From Eudoraea chungangensis (GTDB lineage: Bacteria > Bacteroidota > Bacteroidia > Flavobacteriales > Flavobacteriaceae): DNA of 64,000 nucleotides. Within the stretch, counting starts at the first letter, position 1. Each line of letters begins with the position of its first letter. The translations under genes and the position numbers were made by a program. Under the pieces are notes generated by a model. It was given only the letters and a program-made list of their open reading frames with translations, had not been told where the DNA came from and made no database searches. The stretch lies in contig NZ_JARDUB010000003.1 in NCBI RefSeq assembly GCF_029360665.1, positions 186,001-250,000 of the forward strand, given 5' to 3'. Below are positions 53,537-63,395 of this stretch, in pieces.

Positions 53537-54979
53537 CTAAGCTGTTGGTATTCTTAATTTTTTTTGATCTTCTTCATACTTCCGTATTGCCATTAAAGCG
53601 GCCAAACGGGCCTCTATCTCTGCTTTATTCCGCAACATCTCAGGAGAATAATAGTCTTTTACAAAATGTGTGTCAAAGTTTCCCGAGCGAAAAGACTCAT
53701 GCTCAAAAACAAATTTACCAAAGGGCAGTGTTGTTTCCACCCCTGCAATATGATAATCATCAATGGCCTTAATCATTAATTGCATGGCCTCTTCTCTGTC
53801 CTTTCCATGGGTAATGAGTTTAGACAACATAGGATCATAGTAAATTGGTACCTCCATGCCTTCTTCAAATCCATTATCCACTCTTATCCCTTCTCCCTGA
53901 GGTAGCTTATATACTTCCAATGTCCCCACACTTGGAAGAAAGTCATTCAAAGGATCTTCTGCATAAACTCTAAGTTCCAGCGCATGCCCATTAATTCTCA
54001 AATCCTCTTGTTTCATCTCCAGAGTCTCTCCTCTGGCTACCTTAATTTGTAATTCCACCAAATCAACTCCTGATATTAACTCGGAAACAGGATGCTCTAC
54101 TTGTAGTCTTGTATTCATTTCCAGAAAATAGAAATTTAGATCTGCATCCATTAGAAACTCTACTGTACCGGCACCAACATAATTACAGGATTCGGCTACT
54201 TTTGTGGCAGCAATTCCCATTTTCTTCCTGAGTTCCGGATTTAGTATAGCGGATGGGGCTTCTTCCACTACTTTTTGATGCCTCCTTTGTATACTGCATT
54301 CTCGCTCGAAAAAATAAAGGATATTTCCAAAGACATCAGCCATTATTTGTATTTCAATATGCCTGGGAGAGGTAACATATTTTTCAATAAAAACAGAGCC
54401 GTCCCCAAAGGCAGAGGTAGCCTCGCTTATTGCTCTCTTCATTTGCGACTCTAAATCGCCCTCTTTTTCTACAATTCGCATTCCCTTTCCACCTCCCCCA
54501 GCAGAAGCTTTTATTAGAATAGGAAAGCCAATTTCTTTGGCTATTGCCTTTGCTTTTGCCAAATCTGTTATGGCCTCATCAATTCCGGGAACCATGGGTA
54601 TATTATAGGTTTTAACAGCTTCTTTTGCAGCCAGTTTACTCCCCATAACTCTTATAGCATCAGACTTGGGGCCGATAAAAACTATATTGTTTTTTTCTAC
54701 CTCCTCCGCAAAATCTGCATTCTCGCTGAGAAAGCCATAACCCGGATGTATGCCGTCAACATTTAGACGTTTAGCTTCTGCAATAATCTTTGAACCCAAT
54801 AAATAGGACTTATTGGAAGGTGCTTCTCCAATACATACCGCTTCATCTGCAAATTTTACATGCGGAGCATTCCTGTCTGCAGTAGAATATATGGCTACTG
54901 TTTTAATCCCCATCTTCTGTGCAGTCTTCATCACACGAATGGCTATCTCACCCCTATTGGCAACTAAAATTTTCTTCAT
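53537..54979 (-). CDS. pccA: Biotin carboxylase subunit of acyl-CoA carboxylase
   Basis: ATG 54979 (MKKILVANRGEIAIRVMKTA) is chosen over 55000 because it fits the conserved N terminus and removes the overlap with the BCCP gene; 480 residues. ATP-grasp motifs: KASAGGGGKGMRIV, SPRHIEIQIMADVFGN, ECSIQRRHQKVVEEAPS, EMNTRLQVEHPVSELI. It carboxylates biotin with ATP and bicarbonate. It is a stand-alone subunit here, with the biotinyl domain encoded separately just upstream, as in many Bacteroidota. Confidence 0.92.
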   Translation of the reverse strand: MKKILVANRGEIAIRVMKTAQKMGIKTVAIYSTADRNAPHVKFADEAVCIGEAPSNKSYLLGSKIIAEAKRLNVDGIHPGYGFLSENADFAEEVEKNNIVFIGPKSDAIRVMGSKLAAKEAVKTYNIPMVPGIDEAITDLAKAKAIAKEIGFPILIKASAGGGGKGMRIVEKEGDLESQMKRAISEATSAFGDGSVFIEKYVTSPRHIEIQIMADVFGNILYFFERECSIQRRHQKVVEEAPSAILNPELRKKMGIAATKVAESCNYVGAGTVEFLMDADLNFYFLEMNTRLQVEHPVSELISGVDLVELQIKVARGETLEMKQEDLRINGHALELRVYAEDPLNDFLPSVGTLEVYKLPQGEGIRVDNGFEEGMEVPIYYDPMLSKLITHGKDREEAMQLMIKAIDDYHIAGVETTLPFGKFVFEHESFRSGNFDTHFVKDYYSPEMLRNKAEIEARLAALMAIRKYEEDQKKLRIPTA

Positions 54980-54986
54980 AATGCTC

Positions 54987-55472
54987 TTATTCAAATTCAA
55001 TTAAAAGGTGATTCTTATCTACAGCATCACCCTTTTTAACGGCAATACTTTTAATTATCCCATCCCGGGGAGAGCAAATAAGGTTTTCCATTTTCATGGC
55101 CTCCAGAATAAGTAGGGGATCATCCGTCTTCACTTCCTGCCCCTGTGCCACATTAATTTCCAAAATAAGTCCGGGCATGGGTGCCTCTATCGAAACAATT
55201 TCCTTTGCAGAGGCAAGTTCAAATCCCATATCGGCAATCAGCCTATCTAATTCATCTGATATTACAACCTCATAGGTACTATGGTTAATACTTATGGTGT
55301 AGGTTTTGTTGTAAAAATCTTGTTTCAAGATTTGGGCAACATAGGGCTTGTTTCCCTCTAAAATATGATAGTTGTCTTTAGAGATAGATAAGGCGTCTAG
55401 CTTGGAAGCTTCCTTACTACTTATCTCAAAATCCAAACTATTATTTACGACAATCTTAAATAATTTGTCCAT
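54987..55472 (-). CDS. Biotin carboxyl carrier protein
   Basis: 161 residues. The C-terminal ~75 residues form the biotinyl domain with EAPMPGLILEINVAQGQEV and EAMKMENL, where Lys127 is the biotinylation site. The N-terminal half (~1-90) resembles the biotin-transport linker of PccA-type enzymes. First gene of the BCCP-carboxylase-carboxyltransferase operon, seven bases before the pccA start. Read divergently from udk across a 245-base region. Confidence 0.9.
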   Translation of the reverse strand: MDKLFKIVVNNSLDFEISSKEASKLDALSISKDNYHILEGNKPYVAQILKQDFYNKTYTISINHSTYEVVISDELDRLIADMGFELASAKEIVSIEAPMPGLILEINVAQGQEVKTDDPLLILEAMKMENLICSPRDGIIKSIAVKKGDAVDKNHLLIEFE

Positions 55473-55665
55473 GGAATCGTGGCTTATTGGTGGTATATAA
55501 AATTCTGGATAAGATACTTAAATTTTGGCATTCTAGTTCAGCAGCAACAGGAGCATTAGCATTTTATTTGTCAAATTTATTCCCTTAAAATTTATGGAAA
55601 TATGAATATTATCATATATTAAATTATTTTCTTAGCGTAACTATGCTATTGGAAAAGAAGACGGT

Positions 55666-55700
55666 TTGTCTCTTAATTTATATCCAATAATGTATTTTTG
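55666..55700 (+). promoter_or_regulatory. Flavobacterial-type promoter of udk operon
   Basis: TTG (55666-55668, within TTTG) and TATTTTTG (55693-55700) fit the Bacteroidota -33 TTG and -7 TAnnTTTG elements with a 24-base spacer. The start of transcription would be about ten bases before the udk ATG at 55718, giving a very short leader. Confidence 0.55.
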
Positions 55701-55717
55701 GAAGAAATAGATAGGAC

Positions 55718-56326
55718 ATGCTAATAATCGGAATAGCGGGAGGTACGGGATGTGGAAAAACCACAGTGGTAAATCAGATAATTAACCAGTTCCCGGATAA
55801 AGAAGTGGGTGTTATTTCCCAGGATTCTTATTATAGTGATTTATCGCATTTGAGCTATGAAGAACGAACGAAAATAAATTTTGATCATCCGAGAGCTATC
55901 GATTTTGAATTGTTGGGGAGGCATATAAAAGCCCTAAAAAATGGAGACACAATTGAACAACCCGTTTACTCTTTTTCTAAACACAACAGAACTAACGACT
56001 TTATAAAAGTACACCCCAGAAAGGTGATGATAATTGAGGGCATATTAATAATGACAAATCCTGAAATAAGGGATATGTTTGATATAAAAATATATGTACA
56101 TGCCGATTCTGATGAACGACTTATAAGAAGATTAAGGAGAGACATTAATGAACGTGGCAGAGATTTAAACGAAGTGCTAAATCGATACCAATCTACTCTG
56201 AAACCTATGCATAGTCAGTTTATTGAGCCTACAAAAGAATACGCGGATTTAATTATTCCAAATAACAAATACAATACAGTAGCTATTGATATCGTGCGCA
56301 CAATTATTAACGAAAAACTTAATTAA
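55718..56326 (+). CDS. udk: Uridine kinase
   Basis: 202 residues with a Walker A P-loop GGTGCGKT (residues 8-15). SQDSYYSDLSHLSYEERTKI and NFDHPRAIDFELL are the nucleoside-binding parts, and RRLRRDINERGRDLNEVLNR is the lid. It phosphorylates uridine and cytidine for pyrimidine salvage. The length is normal (E. coli 213). It is the first gene of an operon with divIC and the mutase genes; stop and start of the next gene share one base. Confidence 0.93.
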   Translation: MLIIGIAGGTGCGKTTVVNQIINQFPDKEVGVISQDSYYSDLSHLSYEERTKINFDHPRAIDFELLGRHIKALKNGDTIEQPVYSFSKHNRTNDFIKVHPRKVMIIEGILIMTNPEIRDMFDIKIYVHADSDERLIRRLRRDINERGRDLNEVLNRYQSTLKPMHSQFIEPTKEYADLIIPNNKYNTVAIDIVRTIINEKLN

Positions 56327-56658
56327 TGGGATTTAAAAAGCTACGACAGAAAAAATGGTTTGGCATTGCAACCAATCTTTATGTTTTAGTATTAACAGCC
56401 TTTTTGATTTGGATGGTTTTTTTTGACACTAATTCCCTTTTGATACATTTAGAGCTGCGGAAGGAAATTAAGAAGTTAGAAAAGACCCAAGAGTTTTTAA
56501 AAAAGGAAATTGCCAAAGACAAACTAATTATCGAAAAACTTTCAGATCCCAAAGAACTGGAAAAATTTGCCAGAGAAAATTATTACCTCAAAAAAAAGAA
56601 TGAGGAAATATATCTGATTGAATACGAGGATAGTACAATTCAAAACAATGATAGATAA
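56326..56658 (+). CDS. Septum formation initiator (DivIC/FtsB family) protein
   Basis: 110 residues: short cytosolic N terminus, one membrane helix (~residues 16-34, LYVLVLTAFLIWMVFF) and an extracytoplasmic coiled coil (LELRKEIKKLEKTQEFLKKE). The C-terminal FARENYYLKKKNEEIYLIEY is a DivIC/FtsB-like stub. The family works with FtsQ/L in the divisome. It overlaps the mutA gene (ATG 56648) by 11 bases, so expression of cell-division and mutase genes is coupled. Confidence 0.85.
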   Translation: MGFKKLRQKKWFGIATNLYVLVLTAFLIWMVFFDTNSLLIHLELRKEIKKLEKTQEFLKKEIAKDKLIIEKLSDPKELEKFARENYYLKKKNEEIYLIEYEDSTIQNNDR

Positions 56659-58033
56659 AAAAGACTTGTTTTCGGAATTCGATACGGTTTCCAAGAAAGC
56701 TTGGAAACAGAAGATACAAGTAGATTTAAAAGGTGCCGATTATAATAACACACTTGTGTGGGAATCACCGGAAGGCATTAATGTAAAGCCCTTTTACAAT
56801 GCAGAAGATTTAGAGAATCTTTCGGACAACCTTTTCCAAAGAAATAATAAATGGCAGGCAGCCGAACTTATTGTGGTTAACAATACTGCAGATACTAATA
56901 TTAGAATTGAGAAAGCCCTGCAAGGAGGTGCAGAATGCCTTGTGGTGAAAATTGATAAACCACTATCAGGAATCTCGGAATTTATGCAGGGGTTAAACCT
57001 AGGTAAAATACCTATGCACATAGTTCTTCCAATACGTCATACATCTGTCCTTGAAGAAGTATCAGATTTCAACAAAGCATCTGGCAATAAGATTCAATTT
57101 TATTCGGATATAGTAGGAAGTTTTGCAGCATCTGGCAAATGGTTTAATTCTGAAGAGGAAGACTTTGCAATTTTTGAAAAACTTAAGAAGAATCCTAACT
57201 TCCCCTTTTCCATAACAATTAATAGTAATCTATACCAAAATGCAGGAGCCAATATAGTTCAACAACTTGCATATAGCCTTGCCCATGCCAACGAATACTT
57301 GCATTATTTGGATGTGAAAGAATCCTTAAAAAGAATAAAGGAAGTCACCTTTTTCGTTTCAGAAGGGGGAAATTACTTTTTTGAAATTGCCAAAATAAGA
57401 GCGCTTAGACTTCTTTGGAATGTATTAGCAGATGCCTATGGGGTAGAATTAAATTGTAAAATTATTGCCTCTCCAAGTAAAAGAAACAAAACTATCTATG
57501 ATTACAATACAAATCTATTGCGCAGCACCATGGAAACCATGTCGGCAATTCTAGGAGGAGCAGATATTGTTTATAATAGACCTTATGATTTTTTATATCA
57601 TAATTCAAATGACTTCGCCGAGCGAATAGCGAGGAACCAATTACTAATTCTAAAAGAAGAGAGCTATTTTGATCTTGTTAACAACCCTGCAGACGGATCT
57701 TATTATATTGAATCTTTGACCAATGAAATGGCCGAAAAAGCCCTAGTATTATTTAAACAGATAGAAAAAGGAGGTGGTTTTATAAAAGGTCTTAAAACAC
57801 ATCAAATACAAAAGAAAATAAAGGAGAGTGATAAAAAAGAGAAAGAGTTAGTTTCGTCTGGCAAGGAAGTCTTGGTTGGATCTAATAAGTATCCCAATCC
57901 TTTGGATAAAATGAAAATGAGTTTAGACAAAAATCCATTTCCGATTAGAAATCCAAGACAAACGCGCGTAGAACCAATTATCCCATCTAGGTTAACAGAA
58001 GTCATGGAACAAAAAAGATTGAATCATGAATAG
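56648..58033 (+). CDS. mutA: Methylmalonyl-CoA mutase small subunit
   Basis: ATG 56648 ([20 protein letters not shown]) is preferred to 56618; 461 residues. The TIM-barrel portion of the MutA-type subunit is recognised from [20 protein letters not shown] and the barrel end with [24 protein letters not shown], then [18 protein letters not shown]. It lacks the B12-binding C-terminal domain and is shorter than Propionibacterium MutA; this is usual in flavobacteria. It partners ScpA, which carries the cobalamin. Overlaps scpA by 8 bases. Confidence 0.88.
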   Translation: MIDKKDLFSEFDTVSKKAWKQKIQVDLKGADYNNTLVWESPEGINVKPFYNAEDLENLSDNLFQRNNKWQAAELIVVNNTADTNIRIEKALQGGAECLVVKIDKPLSGISEFMQGLNLGKIPMHIVLPIRHTSVLEEVSDFNKASGNKIQFYSDIVGSFAASGKWFNSEEEDFAIFEKLKKNPNFPFSITINSNLYQNAGANIVQQLAYSLAHANEYLHYLDVKESLKRIKEVTFFVSEGGNYFFEIAKIRALRLLWNVLADAYGVELNCKIIASPSKRNKTIYDYNTNLLRSTMETMSAILGGADIVYNRPYDFLYHNSNDFAERIARNQLLILKEESYFDLVNNPADGSYYIESLTNEMAEKALVLFKQIEKGGGFIKGLKTHQIQKKIKESDKKEKELVSSGKEVLVGSNKYPNPLDKMKMSLDKNPFPIRNPRQTRVEPIIPSRLTEVMEQKRLNHE

Positions 58034-60173
58034 AAAAAATCTTAGTGGCTTAAATCTTGCGTTAAAGCCTAAATCGCATCACACTCATATTGGGGATAAA
58101 AGGTCGACCACCGCCGAGGATATTGCAATTAAAACGTCCTATTCTAAAAAAGATATAGAACATGTAGATCATTTAAACTTTGCTGCAGGAATAGCTCCAA
58201 ATTTAAGAGGCCCGTATTCTACTATGTATGTCCGCAGACCATGGACCATCAGGCAGTATGCCGGATTCTCCACTGCCCAGGAAAGTAATGCTTTCTACCG
58301 ACGAAATTTAGAGGCAGGTCAGAAAGGACTGTCCGTAGCCTTCGATTTACCAACCCACAGAGGCTACGACAGTGATCATGAACGAGTAATTGGGGATGTT
58401 GGAAAAGCAGGAGTGGCCATTGATTCTGTAGAAGACATGAAAGTTTTATTTGATGGCATCCCTCTGGATAAAATGTCTGTTTCTATGACCATGAATGGAG
58501 CTGTTCTGCCTATTATGGCATTTTATATAGCCGCAGCAGAAGAACAAGGCGTTTCCCTGGAACAATTGTCCGGAACCATCCAAAATGATATTTTAAAGGA
58601 ATTTATGGTTCGGAACACCTATATATATCCCCCAACTCCGTCCATGCAAATTATTGCCGACATCTTCGAGTATACGAGCAAAAACATGCCCAAATTTAAT
58701 AGTATTAGTATTTCTGGTTACCATATGCAAGAAGCTGGCGCCACTGCTGATATTGAATTGGCTTACACACTTGCTGATGGCTTAGAATATATCAGAACAG
58801 GCTTAAAGGCAGGTTTAGAGATAGATAAGTTTGCTCCTAGGCTATCATTTTTCTGGGCTATTGGTATGAACCATTTTATGGAAATTGCTAAAATGAGAGC
58901 CGGACGAATGTTATGGGCAAAATTAGTAAAGCAGTTTAAGCCTAAAAATCAAAAGTCATTGGCGCTACGCACCCACTGCCAGACAAGCGGATGGAGTTTA
59001 ACCGAGCAAGACCCTTTTAATAACGTTGCGAGAACCGTTGTTGAAGCTTCTGCAGCTGCCTTTGGCGGAACACAAAGCTTACACACAAATGCGCTAGATG
59101 AAGCCATAGCCTTACCCACAGATTTTTCTGCACGTATTGCTAGAAACACCCAAATTTACCTTCAGGAAGAAACCAAAATAACTAAAACTGTAGACCCCTG
59201 GGGCGGAAGTTATTACGTTGAATACCTGACACACGAAATAGCCAATAAAGCCTGGGAACTCATTCGGGAAGTAGAAGAACATGGCGGTATGACCAAGGCC
59301 ATAGAGGCTGGTATTCCAAAGATGAGGATTGAACAGGCAGCAGCAAAAAAACAGGCCCGTATTGATAGTGGAACCGATACAATTGTTGGTGTTAATAAAT
59401 ATTCTTTGGAGGAAGAAGACGATTTACAAATCCTTGAGGTTGATAATGCCAAAGTACGGATGGGTCAGTTAGAACGTCTTAAAGAACTAAAAAGTAAAAG
59501 AGACTCAAAAAAGTTAGCCAATACGCTAAGGCGTCTTACCGAGGCAGCAGAAAAAAGTAATTCCGGAAAATCAGGGGATCGAGATAATTTACTAGCTTTA
59601 GCAGTAAAAGCTGCAAAGGACAGAGCAACCCTAGGGGAAATTAGTGCTGCCTTAGAAGTGGCTTTTGGAAGATATAAAGCTAAAATTCAATCGTTTACAG
59701 GAGTGTACGCAAAAGAAATAAAAGAAGACGCAAGTTTTAAAAAAGCCAGAGAACTAGCAGATAAATTCTCCGAATTGGAAGGAAGAAGGCCTCGTATCAT
59801 GATTGCCAAGATGGGGCAAGACGGACACGACAGGGGCGCCAAGGTTGTAGCTACTGCTTATGCGGATTTAGGTTTTGATGTAGATATTGGTCCCTTATTT
59901 CAGACTCCTGAAGAGGCAGCAAAACAAGCGGTTGAAAATGATGTTCATATTCTTGGCGTATCTTCCTTAGCGGCAGGACATAAAACTTTAGTTCCAAAGG
60001 TCTTAGAGGAGTTAAAGAAATACGAACGAGAAGATATTATGGTAATTGTGGGTGGGGTGATACCCAAACAAGATTACCCCTTTCTGTTTGATGCCGGTGC
60101 GGCAGCTGTTTTTGGCCCGGGTACGAAAATAACCGAGGCTGCAATACAAATCTTAGAAATATTAATTGACTAG
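58026..60173 (+). CDS. scpA: Methylmalonyl-CoA mutase large subunit
   Basis: 715 residues, normal for the catalytic subunit. The substrate barrel contains [60 protein letters not shown] and [19 protein letters not shown]. The C-terminal B12 domain carries [20 protein letters not shown] (DxHxxG, base-off His), GVSSLAAGH and VGGVIP. It isomerises (R)-methylmalonyl-CoA to succinyl-CoA with adenosylcobalamin. No methylmalonyl-CoA epimerase is adjacent. A bulged hairpin follows the gene. Confidence 0.95.
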   Translation: MNRKNLSGLNLALKPKSHHTHIGDKRSTTAEDIAIKTSYSKKDIEHVDHLNFAAGIAPNLRGPYSTMYVRRPWTIRQYAGFSTAQESNAFYRRNLEAGQKGLSVAFDLPTHRGYDSDHERVIGDVGKAGVAIDSVEDMKVLFDGIPLDKMSVSMTMNGAVLPIMAFYIAAAEEQGVSLEQLSGTIQNDILKEFMVRNTYIYPPTPSMQIIADIFEYTSKNMPKFNSISISGYHMQEAGATADIELAYTLADGLEYIRTGLKAGLEIDKFAPRLSFFWAIGMNHFMEIAKMRAGRMLWAKLVKQFKPKNQKSLALRTHCQTSGWSLTEQDPFNNVARTVVEASAAAFGGTQSLHTNALDEAIALPTDFSARIARNTQIYLQEETKITKTVDPWGGSYYVEYLTHEIANKAWELIREVEEHGGMTKAIEAGIPKMRIEQAAAKKQARIDSGTDTIVGVNKYSLEEEDDLQILEVDNAKVRMGQLERLKELKSKRDSKKLANTLRRLTEAAEKSNSGKSGDRDNLLALAVKAAKDRATLGEISAALEVAFGRYKAKIQSFTGVYAKEIKEDASFKKARELADKFSELEGRRPRIMIAKMGQDGHDRGAKVVATAYADLGFDVDIGPLFQTPEEAAKQAVENDVHILGVSSLAAGHKTLVPKVLEELKKYEREDIMVIVGGVIPKQDYPFLFDAGAAAVFGPGTKITEAAIQILEILID

Positions 60174-60189
60174 AAGCCGATTAAAACAG

Positions 60190-60218
60190 AAACAAGGCAA
60201 CATATAAAAGCCTGTTTT
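60190..60218 (+). terminator. Bulged hairpin terminator after scpA
   Basis: AAACAAGGC (60190-60198) and GCCTGTTTT (60210-60218) pair with one bulged base around an 11-base AT-rich loop. No long T-run beyond TTTT, so this is a moderate candidate. Confidence 0.45.
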
Positions 60219-60318
60219 AGTATATCCAAAGCTGCGTAAGTTATTCACTTGATGTTAACAAAATTCATTTTTTGGCACGGTAAATAATCGTATTTTTAAC
60301 CCCTAACTTACTACAATT

Positions 60319-61092
60319 ATGGGCAAAGTAATTGCTATTGCAAATCAAAAGGGAGGTGTTGGCAAAACCACTACCACTGTTAATCTCGCGGCATCGCTTG
60401 GGGTACTTGAAAAGAAAGTTCTTTTAATTGATGGTGACCCCCAGGCAAATGCTACTTCCGGTTTAGGTATTAATGTAGATGAAATTGAAATAGGGACTTA
60501 TCAATTACTGGAACATACCGCCAACGCAGTAGATACAATTGTAAAAACTGCTTCTCCAAATGTCGATTTAATTCCCGCCCATATAGATTTAGTGGCTATA
60601 GAAATTGAATTGGTAGATAAGGACAATAGGGAGTCAATGTTAAAAATAGCAATTGAAAACCTAAGAGAGGCCTATGACTATATCCTTATAGACTGTGCCC
60701 CTTCTCTTGGTTTACTTACACTAAATGCGCTGACTGCGGCAGACTCCGTAATAATTCCCATTCAGTGTGAATACTTCGCCTTAGAGGGGTTGGGCAAACT
60801 ACTCAACACAATTAAAAGTATTCAGCGTATACACAATCCAGACCTGGATATTGAAGGAATGTTACTAACCATGTACGATTCTCGATTACGCTTAAGTAAT
60901 CAGGTTGTAGAGGAAGTAAAAAAACATTTCTCGGACATGGTTTTCGAGACTATTATTCAAAGAAATGTACGACTGGGTGAGGCTCCTAGTTATGGTGAGA
61001 GTATAATTAAATACGATGCAAGCAGCAAAGGAGCTACCAACTATCTTAATATGGCAAGCGAATTGTTGAAAAAAAACAAGGAAAAGGTATAA
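60319..61092 (+). CDS. parA: Chromosome partitioning ATPase ParA/Soj
   Basis: 257 residues with the deviant Walker A KGGVGKTTTTVNLAASLG, Walker B-like YDYILIDCAPSLGLLTLNAL and the helix-turn PIQCEYFALEGLGKL. ParA ATPases dimerise on DNA with ATP and move ParB-parS complexes. It is followed one base later by parB. TTG (60272-60274) and TATTTTTA (60291-60298) upstream may be the promoter. The length and the parB neighbour point to the chromosomal type rather than a plasmid-type ParA. Confidence 0.94.
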   Translation: MGKVIAIANQKGGVGKTTTTVNLAASLGVLEKKVLLIDGDPQANATSGLGINVDEIEIGTYQLLEHTANAVDTIVKTASPNVDLIPAHIDLVAIEIELVDKDNRESMLKIAIENLREAYDYILIDCAPSLGLLTLNALTAADSVIIPIQCEYFALEGLGKLLNTIKSIQRIHNPDLDIEGMLLTMYDSRLRLSNQVVEEVKKHFSDMVFETIIQRNVRLGEAPSYGESIIKYDASSKGATNYLNMASELLKKNKEKV

Positions 61093-61093
61093 A

Positions 61094-61996
61094 ATGGCGA
61101 AGGCAACAAAAAAGCAAGCACTTGGTAGAGGATTATCGGCCTTATTGAAAGACCCCAATAATGATATTAATACTATTTCGGATCGCAATGCGGATCAGGT
61201 AATTGGGAATATCGTAGAATTAGAATTAGAGAGTATTGAGGTAAATCCTTTTCAACCTCGAACGCATTTCAATGATGAAACCTTAAGCGAATTAGCTTCA
61301 TCTATAGGAGAATTAGGTGTTATTCAGCCTATTACGGTTAGAAAACTAGATTTTAATCAATTTCAGTTGGTATCTGGTGAAAGAAGGTATAGGGCCTCGA
61401 AGCTAATAGGTTTAAAAACTATTCCGGCCTATATCAGAATAGCAAACGATCAGGAGTCCCTGGAAATGGCCCTGGTTGAAAATATCCAAAGACAAGACCT
61501 AGACCCTATTGAAATTGCACTGTCCTACCAGCGTTTATTAGAAGAAATTGGCCTAACCCAGGAAAAGTTAAGTGATCGTGTTGGTAAAAAAAGGTCTACA
61601 GTGGCAAACTACCTGCGCCTATTAAGATTAGATCCCATTATACAAACTGGGATGCGCGATGGTTTTATTAGTATGGGACACGGGCGAACTCTGGTAAATA
61701 TTGAACATAAGGAAGACCAAATTGCCCTTTATGAAGAAATTGTTAAAAATGGCCTTTCAGTCCGGGATACAGAGTTATTGGTAAATACGTACAAGACGAA
61801 ACCAAAGTCTTCAAAGCAGAGAACAGATACCCCCGCAGTACCAAGATTTATTCTTCAAGGTAAAAAAGAGTTGAATCAGTACTTAGAGGTTAATATTACG
61901 GTTAAAAACTCGGGCAAGAATAAGGGAACTATTAATATTCCATTTTCTTCTGAAGAAGAGTTTAAACGACTGAAAAACTTAATTACTAGTGAATAA
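61094..61996 (+). CDS. parB: Chromosome partitioning protein ParB/Spo0J
   Basis: 300 residues. N-terminal ALGRGLSALL, then the ParB/Srx CTPase domain with PFQPRTHFND, SIGELGVIQPITVRKL and GERRYRASKLIGLKTIPAYI (GERRxRA CTP-binding motif). ENIQRQDLDPIEIALSYQRL and the HTH GLTQEKLSDRVGKKRSTVAN form the parS-binding domain. It binds parS and spreads with CTP. A clear parS was not found near the genes. Confidence 0.94.
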   Translation: MAKATKKQALGRGLSALLKDPNNDINTISDRNADQVIGNIVELELESIEVNPFQPRTHFNDETLSELASSIGELGVIQPITVRKLDFNQFQLVSGERRYRASKLIGLKTIPAYIRIANDQESLEMALVENIQRQDLDPIEIALSYQRLLEEIGLTQEKLSDRVGKKRSTVANYLRLLRLDPIIQTGMRDGFISMGHGRTLVNIEHKEDQIALYEEIVKNGLSVRDTELLVNTYKTKPKSSKQRTDTPAVPRFILQGKKELNQYLEVNITVKNSGKNKGTINIPFSSEEEFKRLKNLITSE

Positions 61997-62639
61997 TACC
62001 CTATTCCTATTTGTTTTTTTTCTTTTCTGTTTGTTGAGTGTTGTGGCACAAGAAAAACAGAATGCGGTAAGCTCCGATAGTCTTGTACCAGCTGAGGCCA
62101 ACTTAGAAACAGAAGAAATAGTGGTTAAAGGGAAAAAAGAAAAATCCAAGGAAATAAACCCTCTTGCCCCAAGTAAAGCTGCGTTTTATTCGGCCATTCT
62201 GCCTGGATTAGGCCAAATCTATAATAAGCGGTATTGGAAAGTACCAATTGTTTATGCTGCCATTGGCACTGGCGTTTATGCTTATATCTATAACGACGAT
62301 TTATACGATAGGTTCCGAACCGCATTTAAAAGAAGGCGAGCAGGTTTTACAGATGATGAATTCTACGACCTAAACGGCTCTGGGATTATACCAGGCAGCC
62401 CCGATTTTTCCGATGAGGCTCTCCAAGATGCCCAAGAAAGATACCAACGGGATAGAGATCTTGCACTTTTTATTACTTTAGGCCTATACGCCCTAAACAT
62501 TATCGATGCCAATGTTGATTCACATCTCAAACAGTTTAACGTTGATGACGATTTAAGTATGGATATTCAACCCTATTTAGATTACCATCCGGTTTTCGCT
62601 GATCCGTCTTACGGAGTGGCATTTACTATAAAATTTTAA
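61989..62639 (+). CDS. DUF5683 domain protein, GTG start
   Basis: 216 residues. The start is GTG at 61989, overlapping the parB stop by 8 bases. It gives a signal peptide MNNTLFLFVFFLFCLLSVVA, which decides the choice. The DUF5683 domain has APSKAAFYSAILPGLGQIYN, KRYWKVPIVYAAIGTGVYAY and DANVDSHLKQFNVDDDLSM, with hydrophobic helices. It is known in Bacteroidota between parB and dapB with unknown function, perhaps a cell-envelope protein linked to division. Six bases precede dapB (ATG at 62642). Confidence 0.85.
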   Translation: MNNTLFLFVFFLFCLLSVVAQEKQNAVSSDSLVPAEANLETEEIVVKGKKEKSKEINPLAPSKAAFYSAILPGLGQIYNKRYWKVPIVYAAIGTGVYAYIYNDDLYDRFRTAFKRRRAGFTDDEFYDLNGSGIIPGSPDFSDEALQDAQERYQRDRDLALFITLGLYALNIIDANVDSHLKQFNVDDDLSMDIQPYLDYHPVFADPSYGVAFTIKF

Positions 62640-62641
62640 TT

Positions 62642-63343
62642 ATGAGAATAGCATTATTCGGATATGGTAAAATGGGAAAAAAAATTGAAAAGATAGCTTT
62701 AGAGCGTAACCATACCGTAGTAGCAAAAATAGACATCGACACCAAAAATATAGACTACAATACGATGGATATTGCCATCGACTTTAGTAAGCCTGAAGCC
62801 GCCTTTGAAAATATTAAATCCTGTCTAACACATAAGGTTCCCGTAATTTCAGGCACCACAGGTTGGCTCGAAAATTATACTGAAGCCGTTGAACTGTGTA
62901 AAAAAAATGATGGCGCTTTTATTTATGCTTCTAATTTTAGCCTTGGAGTGAATATTTTTTTCGAATTAAATCGGTATTTGGCAAAACTTATGGCAGGGCA
63001 AGAAGAATATAAGGTTTCCATAGAGGAAACGCATCATATTCATAAATTAGACGCCCCAAGTGGCACGGCTATTAGCCTTGCGGAAGACGTAATAGATAAT
63101 TCGGCATATAAAGACTGGAAACTTGGAAAATCTGCCAATAATGCCCTGCAAATAGAATCCTTCAGGGAAGGCGAGGATTTCGGAACACATGAAGTAAAAT
63201 ACCAGGCAAAAGTGGATGAAATTACCATTAAGCATAAAGCACATAACCGCGACGGATTTGCCCTTGGAGCTGTAATTGCAGCAGAGTGGTTGCTAACTAA
63301 GAAAGGCGTATTTACAATGAAAGACGTGTTAAATCTGGGTTAA
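62642..63343 (+). CDS. dapB: 4-hydroxy-tetrahydrodipicolinate reductase
   Basis: 233 residues. N-terminal Rossmann GYGKMGKKIEKIALERNHTV, IDFSKPEAAFENIKSCL, then ISGTTGW. The C-terminal substrate domain has SIEETHHIHKLDAPSGTAIS with the two catalytic His and Lys residues and the terminal RDGFALGAVIAAEWLLTKKG. It makes tetrahydrodipicolinate with NAD(P)H in the lysine/meso-diaminopimelate pathway. It lies between DUF5683 and lepB in the usual flavobacterial order. Confidence 0.95.
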   Translation: MRIALFGYGKMGKKIEKIALERNHTVVAKIDIDTKNIDYNTMDIAIDFSKPEAAFENIKSCLTHKVPVISGTTGWLENYTEAVELCKKNDGAFIYASNFSLGVNIFFELNRYLAKLMAGQEEYKVSIEETHHIHKLDAPSGTAISLAEDVIDNSAYKDWKLGKSANNALQIESFREGEDFGTHEVKYQAKVDEITIKHKAHNRDGFALGAVIAAEWLLTKKGVFTMKDVLNLG

Positions 63344-63395
63344 TTTCAGTAACATAGCAGATTAGAATGCGACTCAACAAAGAAATAACAACATA

